Source: GCA-002701455 sp964342575
GTDB taxonomy: Bacteria; Pseudomonadota; Alphaproteobacteria; Thalassobaculales; Thalassobaculaceae
DNA length: 30,482 nt
Assembly (NCBI GenBank): GCA_964342575.1
Contig: CAYFGZ010000038.1
Coordinates: 1-30,482 of the forward strand
Reading direction: 5' to 3'
The first letter of the stretch is position 1, and every line of letters starts with the position of its first letter. Made by a program: the position numbers and the translations under genes. Shown piece after piece: positions 24,005-30,482 of the stretch. A model generated the notes under the pieces. It did not search any database, was not told the DNA's origin, and saw only the letters and a list, made by a program, of their open reading frames with translations.

Positions 24005-25057
24005 TTAAACTTCCTCCTGATAATCAGTGAGATCATTATTTTTGTGCAAAATACTTAACTCGTCTTTCACTTTATCTAAAAAACCAAATCTCGCCATATC
24101 AGCTGTTACACCAACGGCATTGGCAAAGCCAACAGCATCTGTTCCCCCATGACTTTTAACAGCTATTCCATTTAAACCCAAAAAAACAGCCCCATTATAT
24201 TTTCTAGGATCCATTCGTTCTCTCAATTGGGTTATAGCCCCTCGCGACAGGAGATAACCCATTTTTGAGTATATACTTGACCTAAACGCCTCTTTCATAA
24301 AATGAGTAAACATGCGCGAAGTTCCTTCTGCCGCCTTTAACGCGATATTCCCCGAAAAACCATCAGTTACGATGACATCCACTGTACCCGCTGTAATATC
24401 ATCACCTTCCACAAAACCCACAAATTCCATAGGTAAATCAATTTGCTTTAAAACCCCAGCGGCCTCACGCAATTCTTCATGCCCCTTCTGTTCTTCTGAA
24501 CCCACGTTCAATAAACCTACCGATGGTCGATCTAATCCTAATACAATTCTCGCAAAAATCTGCCCCATAACAGCAAACTGAACCAAGTTGTTCGAGTCGC
24601 ACTCTATATTTGCACCCAAATCCAACATGCAACTCTCACCTGTTAGTGTTGGGAAAAAGCTTGCGATCGCAGGACGTTCGATGCCGGGACACATTCGGAG
24701 ACCAAGTTTCGACATTGCCATTAGAGCCCCAGTATTTCCAGCCGAAACTACGCCATGGGCATCACCATCCGAGACTAAATCAATCGCTAATCTCATACTA
24801 GACTTGCGTCCACTACGGAGTGCAACGGAAGGCTTTTCAGAATCGCCCACTTTTTGTAGCGTGTGGATGATATCGCAGTTGTTTTCATTTAGATATTTGC
24901 TGGACCTAACCAGCGGAAGCAACTCCTCTTCGTTTCCCACTAATTTGAAAATAATGTCCGGCATCCGTTCATAGGCTATATCAGCACCTAGAACAACAAG
25001 TTCTGGTGCCTGATCACCTCCCATCCCATCCAGAGCTATAACAATATGTGGCGTCAT
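24005..25057 (-). CDS. plsX: Phosphate acyltransferase PlsX
   Basis: PlsX makes acyl-phosphate from acyl-ACP, the acyl donor for PlsY in phosphatidic acid synthesis, at the inner face of the membrane. The 350-residue protein has IALDGMGGDQAPELVVLGA at the start, then VVSAGNTGALM, SCMLDLGANIECDSNNLVQFA, GLLNVGSEEQKGHEEL and VIVTDGFSGNIALKAAEGTS, all family blocks. SHGGTDAVGFANAV lies near the end. Upstream, a gap of 177 bases separates it from yceD; rpmF, which often sits here, is not present. It is directly followed by fabH. Confidence 0.97.
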   Translation of the reverse strand: MTPHIVIALDGMGGDQAPELVVLGADIAYERMPDIIFKLVGNEEELLPLVRSSKYLNENNCDIIHTLQKVGDSEKPSVALRSGRKSSMRLAIDLVSDGDAHGVVSAGNTGALMAMSKLGLRMCPGIERPAIASFFPTLTGESCMLDLGANIECDSNNLVQFAVMGQIFARIVLGLDRPSVGLLNVGSEEQKGHEELREAAGVLKQIDLPMEFVGFVEGDDITAGTVDVIVTDGFSGNIALKAAEGTSRMFTHFMKEAFRSSIYSKMGYLLSRGAITQLRERMDPRKYNGAVFLGLNGIAVKSHGGTDAVGFANAVGVTADMARFGFLDKVKDELSILHKNNDLTDYQEEV

Positions 25058-25234
25058 GCGATACAGATAGCCAATAAAAGTTTAAACGACTTATTTTAAC
25101 TCAACTTTACTATAATCCTATAAACCCTCCACCGTAACCCATTTATACGCATATTGAAGCAGTAGCTGTCAGGAATCGACTTTTCTTTCAAGAAAACGTA
25201 AACCTTAAAATTTGGACATATACCTTGATAGTAA

Positions 25235-25789
25235 CTATTTTGTGTCAGTTTTATCTGTATTCGTTTCAAACCAATTACTTAATTCTGCAAATGGTCCACC
25301 ATTACTCCTGTTCGAGCTTCCATTACTGGAGGCAATGATTTCTCCAATCTCCCAACCCCCTGCACCAGAAAAACTATCATCCAAGGCTAGAGATAAGTTC
25401 TGTACAGCAATTTCTCCCAAGTCCAGAGAGTTACCATCGATTTGTTCTGTTATACTATCATCTTCTAGTCGTTTACTACCTCCATTTTTAACTGGCTTAG
25501 AAAACTGTATTTTCTCTTGAAAACTCTCACTAATACAAAACTCCTGAACAGCTTTTGTTTTGCGGTCCAAATATTGGATTTCGGAAAAAATATCCCCATT
25601 TATCGTAACCAAATTCTTTGCGAGAGTAATAATCTCGACGTCCGTTTTGAAGCTAATTAACTTAAATAGGCCCAATCTTTGAGATAACCTCTTTTTCTCC
25701 TCAGAATTTGCCACTATCGTAATAAATACAGTTTCATTATTTTCTTTACGATCAGTCAACCGCCAAGGATACGATAATTCATTATCCAT
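25235..25789 (-). CDS. yceD: YceD/DUF177 family protein
   Basis: A 184-residue protein of the YceD (DUF177) family. The family has been linked to large-subunit rRNA or ribosome assembly in bacteria and plastids, though its activity is not settled. Signs are the strand SEEKKRLSQRLGL at about residues 28-40 and ITINGDIFSEIQYLDRKTKAVQEF (as a loose match to the family), the strongest being SLDLGEIAVQNLSLALDDSFSGAGG (in blocks) where the family has DLGE...LALD-P. The end GGPFAELSNW resembles the conserved NPFAKL-type ending. Two family cysteines are replaced or moved; I see one Cys only. It lies between the bc1 chaperone gene (35-base gap) and plsX. Confidence 0.85.
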   Translation of the reverse strand: MDNELSYPWRLTDRKENNETVFITIVANSEEKKRLSQRLGLFKLISFKTDVEIITLAKNLVTINGDIFSEIQYLDRKTKAVQEFCISESFQEKIQFSKPVKNGGSKRLEDDSITEQIDGNSLDLGEIAVQNLSLALDDSFSGAGGWEIGEIIASSNGSSNRSNGGPFAELSNWFETNTDKTDTK

Positions 25790-25824
25790 TTGTTTTGCCC
25801 AACAAACAAATCATTATAAATCCT

Positions 25825-26355
25825 TTAATCATCACCATTTTCAAAGCTAAATTTACCTCGTAAAATTACATCAGTCGGTGTCTTCTCCAGACGAGCCAGT
25901 ATATTTTTTACGTAACTGGCTAATTTCCCAACCTGCCTACACATATTGGGATTACCGCGATAAACATTCCTAGTCAGTACGTTTTCAAGTTCTTTAAAAT
26001 CCGAATCTAGCGCCCTATCATATGCTTCAAGCCTTCCAAGTAGCGCTCTTCCCATCTCTTTTACTCGCCTTCCAACAGACAAGTCTCCTACGCCCAACTC
26101 CCTAAGTGATCTATCCATGTCGGTAAACATCACATCAAATAAGTCTTGCGAAAAAATATTGGCCTGCTCTCCCTCGGATTTTAATCGGTAAAATAATACG
26201 CATATATGCAACCCTAGCAAATCGAACCTGCCATCCAAAGTGTCTGCAACACCAATGTCTTGATAAAACATTGGTTTTCTAGCTTGGTTCACAATTACAT
26301 TGTAAGTTAAATCTACCTCTTTTGATACAAGCCTAGGTTTCAACCAATTAAACAT
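25825..26355 (-). CDS. Ubiquinol-cytochrome c chaperone family protein (CBP3/UQCC1-like)
   Basis: A 176-residue helical protein of the ubiquinol-cytochrome c chaperone family (yeast Cbp3, human UQCC1), which helps cytochrome b assembly for the bc1 complex. The characteristic core is YNVIVNQARKPMFYQDIGVAD (in two blocks, about residues 18-38), DGRFDLLGLHICVLFYRL (about 41-58), QDLFDVMFTDMDRSLRELGVGD and GRALLGRLEAYDRAL. The gene is divergent from bamE (172-base gap), a standard neighbour pair in alphaproteobacteria, and precedes yceD on the same strand. It implies an aerobic bc1 respiratory chain encoded elsewhere. Confidence 0.93.
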   Translation of the reverse strand: MFNWLKPRLVSKEVDLTYNVIVNQARKPMFYQDIGVADTLDGRFDLLGLHICVLFYRLKSEGEQANIFSQDLFDVMFTDMDRSLRELGVGDLSVGRRVKEMGRALLGRLEAYDRALDSDFKELENVLTRNVYRGNPNMCRQVGKLASYVKNILARLEKTPTDVILRGKFSFENGDD

Positions 26356-26527
26356 TACCTTTTCCTGAAATTTGTTATAGACAATAAATAATTAGTCAGT
26401 GGCCCACAATAGCGCAACAGAGCGGAACAACACGCTGGATTGCACTTAACTTAAACCAATTGATGCTCCTGGACCATTTATAGTATTTTAATGAAATCCA
26501 GAAGAAACGTTTTAGGAAACGACCCAA

Positions 26528-26980
26528 ATGAACCGAATAACTAGTAAATTTTTTTTCATGCTAACTGTATTATTTTTTTTGACATCCTGCGGACAACCGC
26601 TTCAGTTACATGGTACCAGTGTAGATCCAGAAAAAATAAAAATAATTGTTATTGGGTCAACAAAAAAAGCCGAAATAACAGCGTTGTTGGGTTCCCCATC
26701 AATAAAGCAAAGTTACGGTAAAGAAAGTTGGTTTTATATGAATTCCATGGCCAAACGCTCCGTTTTTTCAGGTGATAAACTTATTAGCCGAACAATCGTA
26801 AAGATTACTTTTAACAAACAGGGAATCGTCGAATCTATAGATAATTTTTCTAAAGACGATGGAAAAAACATCAGCCACTCGACACGTAAAACTTCAACTG
26901 CAGGTCAAAAAATCACCGTCCTACAGCAATTACTAGGTAACTTTGGGCGCTTTAACGACAGGGCTGCCAGAAACTTCTAA
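26528..26980 (+). CDS. bamE: Outer membrane assembly lipoprotein BamE (SmpA/OmlA)
   Basis: BamE is a small lipoprotein of the BAM complex that inserts beta-barrels into the outer membrane. The 150-residue protein starts with a lipoprotein signal, and the lipobox LTSC puts the lipidated Cys at residue 21. The BamE fold markers are IGSTKKAEITALLGSPSIKQ at about residues 43-62, ESWFYMNSM and IVKITFNKQGIVESID, and the C-terminal QQLLGNFGRFN is typical for alphaproteobacterial members. It is divergent from the bc1-chaperone gene and converges with hppA (34-base gap). Confidence 0.94.
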   Translation: MNRITSKFFFMLTVLFFLTSCGQPLQLHGTSVDPEKIKIIVIGSTKKAEITALLGSPSIKQSYGKESWFYMNSMAKRSVFSGDKLISRTIVKITFNKQGIVESIDNFSKDDGKNISHSTRKTSTAGQKITVLQQLLGNFGRFNDRAARNF

Positions 26981-27014
26981 TAATGCTATAAAGGTCAATT
27001 GCGTCCATATCCTT

Positions 27015-29111
27015 TTAAGACGCTAAGCCAGCAAGAAGTAGTATCGCCACTATATTTATTATTTTGATCATAGGGTTTACCGCCGGTCCAGCAGTATCCT
27101 TGTATGGGTCACCCACCGTATCGCCTGTCACAGCAGCTTTGTGGGCGTCTGAACCTTTCCCACCGTGGTTTCCATCCTCGATATATTTTTTTGCATTATC
27201 CCAAGCTCCTCCTCCGGCTGTCATGGAGATAGCAACGAAAATGCCAGTGACGATTGTCCCTAAAAGCATAGCACCTATCGAAGTGAATGCAGCCGTCTCG
27301 CCCCCAATCGCTCTAACTACAATATACATTACAATTGGTGCTAACACAGGTAGAAGGGAAGGAACAACCATCTCTTTGATTGCTGCGCGTGTCAGTAAAT
27401 CCACAGCCCTACCATATTCCGGCTTCACAGTACCCTCCATGATACCTGGATTTTCCCTAAATTGCCGACGAACCTCCTCTACAACGGCGCCAGCTGCCCT
27501 ACCAACCGCCTGCATGCCCATCGAGCCAAATAAGTAAGGCAACATGCCTCCAATAAATAAACCGATGACGACATACGGGTCTTGAAGCGCAAATTCTACG
27601 TTAAGCTCTGGAAAATAATACTTAAGGTCCTCCGTGTAAGCAGCAAATAATACAAGAGCCGCCAATCCTGCGGAACCAATTGCATAACCTTTTGTAACAG
27701 CTTTCGTGGTATTGCCCACCGCATCCAAGGCATCTGTCGTACCGCGAACTTCCTCCGGTAACTCAGCCATTTCAGCGATACCACCCGCGTTATCTGTTAC
27801 TGGACCATATGCATCTAATGCCACAACCATACCGGCTAAAGCTAACATAGTTGTGGCTGCGATACCGATTCCGAAAATGCCACCCCATATGTAAGACGCC
27901 AAAATCCCTCCAGAAATAATGATCGCAGGAATGGCACAAGCTTCCATAGATACGGCAAGGCCTTGGATAACATTGGTCCCATCACCAGTTTCAGACGATT
28001 TTGCAACCGAGCGAACAGGCCTATATTCCGTCGAAGTGTAGTATTCCGTCACCCACACTAAAAGCCCTGTAACGACGAGACCAACTAACGCACAATAAAA
28101 CAATTCTCTGCCGGATGTTTCAACGCCATTAGATAAAGTGAACGTTTGTGAAAAACCAATCATCTCCCAAGTAACTAAGCCAATGAGTAAAGCGGAAATT
28201 ACGGCACTAGATATAAATCCCTTATATAGCGCCCACATGATTTTGTTTTCCCTTCCAAGCTTAACAAAAAAGGTCCCAATAACAGAAGCTATTATACACA
28301 CCGCGCAAATAACTAGGGGATACATCATCATTGTACCAACAGTCTCACCCGCAAAAAATATCGCCGCTAATAGCATGGTGGCCACAACAGTCACTGCGTA
28401 AGTTTCGAAAAGATCTGCCGCCATTCCAGCACAATCTCCTACATTATCTCCCACATTATCTGCTATTGACGCCGCATTTCGAGGATCATCTTCGGGAATA
28501 CCAGCTTCAACTTTCCCAACCATGTCGCCACCAACATCTGCCCCTTTGGTAAAAATGCCGCCCCCAAGCCGAGCGAAAATGGAAATTAACGATGCACCGA
28601 AGCTCAATGCTACCAAGGCTTCTAAAGTATGTCTTAACCCACCAGAAGTCGTAACATCAAATATCTCCATCAATATCAGGTAGTAAACAGCAACACCCAA
28701 CAACCCTAATCCTACAACAAGCATTCCCGTAACAGCGCCTGACTTGAAAGCAATATCTAGCGCAGGTTTCAGACCACTTGTAGCAGCTTGAGCCGTCCTA
28801 ACATTTGCCCGAACTGAGACGTTCATGCCCACGTAACCAGCGATACCCGACAATATAGCACCTATAACAAATCCTATAGCAACAGCAATCCCGAGAGTGA
28901 CCGCTAAAATAATGGCAACAACAATCCCAACAATGGATATCGTAATATATTGGCGATTCAGGTAAGCAGCAGCACCTTCTTGTATAGCACTAGCAATCTG
29001 CTGCATTTTTTCGTTACCCGCATCGGCGCTAATAATACTCCTGGAGGCTATTACTCCATAAGCCAACGCTATCAACCCGCAAATTATTACGAGTGCGAAT
29101 AGTTCGGTCAT
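27015..29111 (-). CDS. hppA: K+-independent proton-translocating pyrophosphatase
   Basis: A membrane pyrophosphatase that uses PPi hydrolysis to pump H+ out of the cytoplasm. The 698-residue protein has about 16 membrane segments. The PPi-binding sites are GGGIFTKGADVGGDMVGKVE (183-202) and DNVGDNVGDCAG (218-229), plus GPVTDNAGGIAEM (about 436-448) and GGAWDNAKKYIE near the end. The segment GNTTKAVTKG (466-475) has Lys470 and Thr473. This Lys/Thr pair marks the K+-independent, H+-pumping class; K+-dependent enzymes have Ala at the first site. AAGGA lies 9 bases before the ATG. It follows the FliL-like gene and thiL on the same strand. Confidence 0.97.
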   Translation of the reverse strand: MTELFALVIICGLIALAYGVIASRSIISADAGNEKMQQIASAIQEGAAAYLNRQYITISIVGIVVAIILAVTLGIAVAIGFVIGAILSGIAGYVGMNVSVRANVRTAQAATSGLKPALDIAFKSGAVTGMLVVGLGLLGVAVYYLILMEIFDVTTSGGLRHTLEALVALSFGASLISIFARLGGGIFTKGADVGGDMVGKVEAGIPEDDPRNAASIADNVGDNVGDCAGMAADLFETYAVTVVATMLLAAIFFAGETVGTMMMYPLVICAVCIIASVIGTFFVKLGRENKIMWALYKGFISSAVISALLIGLVTWEMIGFSQTFTLSNGVETSGRELFYCALVGLVVTGLLVWVTEYYTSTEYRPVRSVAKSSETGDGTNVIQGLAVSMEACAIPAIIISGGILASYIWGGIFGIGIAATTMLALAGMVVALDAYGPVTDNAGGIAEMAELPEEVRGTTDALDAVGNTTKAVTKGYAIGSAGLAALVLFAAYTEDLKYYFPELNVEFALQDPYVVIGLFIGGMLPYLFGSMGMQAVGRAAGAVVEEVRRQFRENPGIMEGTVKPEYGRAVDLLTRAAIKEMVVPSLLPVLAPIVMYIVVRAIGGETAAFTSIGAMLLGTIVTGIFVAISMTAGGGAWDNAKKYIEDGNHGGKGSDAHKAAVTGDTVGDPYKDTAGPAVNPMIKIINIVAILLLAGLAS

Positions 29112-29206
29112 GTCAGATAATCCTTCACTTTGTTATTACTCAACAATCATTCGCTAACTTCATAAAGAATCTAATTTTTAATGCAACACCATTGAGGAGA
29201 ATCGTT

Positions 29207-29245
29207 ATGAAAATAAAGCCCAAGGACCGGGACCATAGCAAATAA
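29207..29245 (+). other. 12-codon micro-ORF with a strong ribosome-binding site
   Basis: GAGGAGA (29194-29200) stands 6 bases before ATG 29207, and the frame encodes MKIKPKDRDHSK, then TAA. This is a very good ribosome-binding site for a stretch with no other plus-strand gene. It lies in the promoter region of hppA but on the opposite strand. It may be a chance match. Confidence 0.2.
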
Positions 29246-29329
29246 TATTTTTATAGCAACCACATAGTGCAAATAAACCACGGAAAATTCTAAAATACTC
29301 AATAGAGAACTTGGCATAAACCTTCTATA

Positions 29330-29821
29330 TCAGTTGAAGGGGCGCTCAAAGATATTTACAAAAAGAAGATCAATGATAATTCCTGGGCCAACGATCTCCT
29401 CGGCTTTAACCAATAAACGCTCCTTGAGAAATGCTCTATCATTTACGCCAGGTTGAATATTAAGTGCGTTCAAAGCGTGCACATACGATAAGAATGAATC
29501 AACAATTCGTATTAAATTATCGTTTATTAATTTTTCGTCACTGCCCCTCCTGACTTCGATTAAGATATGCATGAACAACGAACGATCGACTTTATTATCT
29601 CGAAATAACGGAATTTGCATAGGCTCTAGATCAACTAAAGCAGTGTCCAAAGGATTCGGCCGGACAGATACTGGCTTACTTTCCTCTTCTTCAGGCGCTT
29701 CCACACCTAGTATATCAAGCAACGCATTTGGCAACAGGCCAGGGGCGAACGTAGCCAATCCAAAAATTCCCCCTACTGAAAGTGCTAGAACGGCCACAAT
29801 TATTATTATTATCCTAACCAC
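29330..29821 (-). CDS. FliL-like membrane protein of unknown function
   Basis: A 163-residue protein starting at GTG 29821. Residues 2-25 form one membrane segment (IIIIIVAVLALSVGGIFGLA), then a Pro/Glu-rich linker (about 43-55). The rest is a periplasmic domain with IPLFRDNKVDRSLFMHILIEV, DSFLSYVHALNAL, DRAFLKERLLVKAEEIVGPG and IIDLLFVNI, which resembles the FliL fold of flagellar-motor-associated and non-flagellar proteins. No flagellar gene is in the window. The gene lies between thiL and hppA, a conserved alphaproteobacterial order. The role is unknown. Confidence 0.8.
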   Translation of the reverse strand: MVRIIIIIVAVLALSVGGIFGLATFAPGLLPNALLDILGVEAPEEEESKPVSVRPNPLDTALVDLEPMQIPLFRDNKVDRSLFMHILIEVRRGSDEKLINDNLIRIVDSFLSYVHALNALNIQPGVNDRAFLKERLLVKAEEIVGPGIIIDLLFVNIFERPFN

Positions 29822-29859
29822 AGCTATGCTCTAACTCAAGTTTATAACAGGGCGTAAAA

Positions 29860-30482
29860 CTATGCATGCCTATAACCCTTTGATCCTAATTCCATAGCTC
29901 TTCCAGAGCCATCAATAACTGATACGCTTACTCCCGAATTAATATGACCTATCCTGGTCACAGGAGTGTTAGACCGATCCGATGCTTCCATTACTTTTTG
30001 TCTTGATGATGGCGATGCAGTGAAGACAATTTCATAATCATCTCCCCCATTTAAAATTAACTCTATAACGTTGTCATTTTCGTTAAGCAGTAGATTAGCG
30101 CTTTCAGAAATGGGAATATCCCGCCACTCAACAACAGCCCCTACATTCGATTCTGCACAAATATGTCCTAAATCCTGCAGCAATCCGTCTGATACATCCA
30201 TGGCTGCAGAAGCGACCCCTCCCAGCGCTTTTCCCAATGCTGTCCGCGGCCTTGGCAGTCGATAACGATCTAACAAATGGTCAGCGTGTTCTTTCGTGTC
30301 TAAGGTTATCTCTCCCTTAAGCAGTCCTAGCCCTAGCGCCGCATCCCCAATGGTCCCAGATACAAAAATCTCGTCACCAACTTTGGCATTGCTACGGAAA
30401 ATAGATCCCGATGGATTTGGCTTACCAAATATTGTGATGGAGATCGTTGTAGGCCCTGGGCTAGTTACAGAATCACCTCCGA
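29860..30482 (-). CDS. thiL: Thiamine-monophosphate kinase, C-terminal part (runs off the window edge)
   Basis: ThiL phosphorylates thiamine monophosphate to thiamine diphosphate, the active cofactor. About 206 codons are in the window and the frame stays open to the right edge, so the 5' end lies beyond 30482. Visible family segments are GGDSVTSPGPTTISITIFGK, AKVGDEIFVSGTIGDAALGL, ASAAMDVSDGLLQDLGHICA and ILNGGDDYEIVFTA, holding metal- and nucleotide-binding Asp residues. It ends KGYRHA. A 38-base gap separates it from the FliL-like gene on the same strand. Confidence 0.95.
   Translation of the reverse strand, partial: GGDSVTSPGPTTISITIFGKPNPSGSIFRSNAKVGDEIFVSGTIGDAALGLGLLKGEITLDTKEHADHLLDRYRLPRPRTALGKALGGVASAAMDVSDGLLQDLGHICAESNVGAVVEWRDIPISESANLLLNENDNVIELILNGGDDYEIVFTASPSSRQKVMEASDRSNTPVTRIGHINSGVSVSVIDGSGRAMELGSKGYRHA

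Noticed and set aside
24312..24974. Long plus-strand ORFs inside plsX
   Set aside because: They are shadows of plsX, which is complete and well conserved on the minus strand.

Overview
The window looks like chromosomal DNA of a low-GC, probably marine, alphaproteobacterium. The evidence is gene content and order that I recognise from alphaproteobacteria: tpiA-secG-pyrG diverging from ppiD-trpE; bamE diverging from a ubiquinol-cytochrome c chaperone gene, followed by yceD, plsX, fabH, ihfA and a merR-type gene; and thiL, a FliL-like gene and hppA in a row. There is no phage, insertion sequence, CRISPR array or rRNA. The species and habitat are inference.

Layout. 1-1637 (minus): the 5' part of pyrG, then secG, then tpiA, which has a frameshift at a run of nine A/T bases. 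1851-5254 (plus): ppiD and trpE with an ATGA overlap; no trpG follows. 5263-6592 (minus): an MFS transporter and tRNA-Pro(GGG). 6771-8803 (plus): a tandem 23-bp repeat with a palindromic core, then three small genes: a carboxymuconolactone-decarboxylase-like protein, an unrecognised protein made of two homologous halves, and a second decarboxylase-like protein. 9157-11166 (minus): a small hypothetical protein, a YfcG-type glutathione transferase and a DsbA/HCCA-isomerase-like protein. 11377-14696 (plus): a TPR protein fused to a PRMT7/9-like arginine methyltransferase, a 51-codon overlapping small ORF, and a luciferase-like oxidoreductase. 14904-16503 (minus): a two-domain sulfurtransferase and an overlapping GNAT acetyltransferase.

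16781-21201 is a complete zinc-acquisition locus. Zur, ZnuC and ZnuB form one minus-strand operon, ZnuA is divergent, and a His/Glu-rich outer-membrane barrel protein follows znuB. A Zur-box-like palindrome sits between zur and znuA, and a second, stronger compound palindrome sits directly in front of the barrel gene. This supports a Zur-controlled route for zinc from outer membrane (barrel protein) through periplasm (ZnuA) to cytoplasm (ZnuBC).

21233-30482: a class II aldolase, then housekeeping genes for fatty acid and phospholipid initiation (plsX, fabH), nucleoid structure (ihfA), a MerR-type regulator, YceD, cytochrome bc1 assembly, BamE, a K+-independent proton-pumping pyrophosphatase, a FliL-like membrane protein, and the 3' part of thiL.

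The most promising leads are the Zur-linked His-rich barrel with its 15-bp in-frame repeat, the duplicated-domain protein between two cysteine-less decarboxylase-like proteins, and the bacterial TPR-PRMT fusion.
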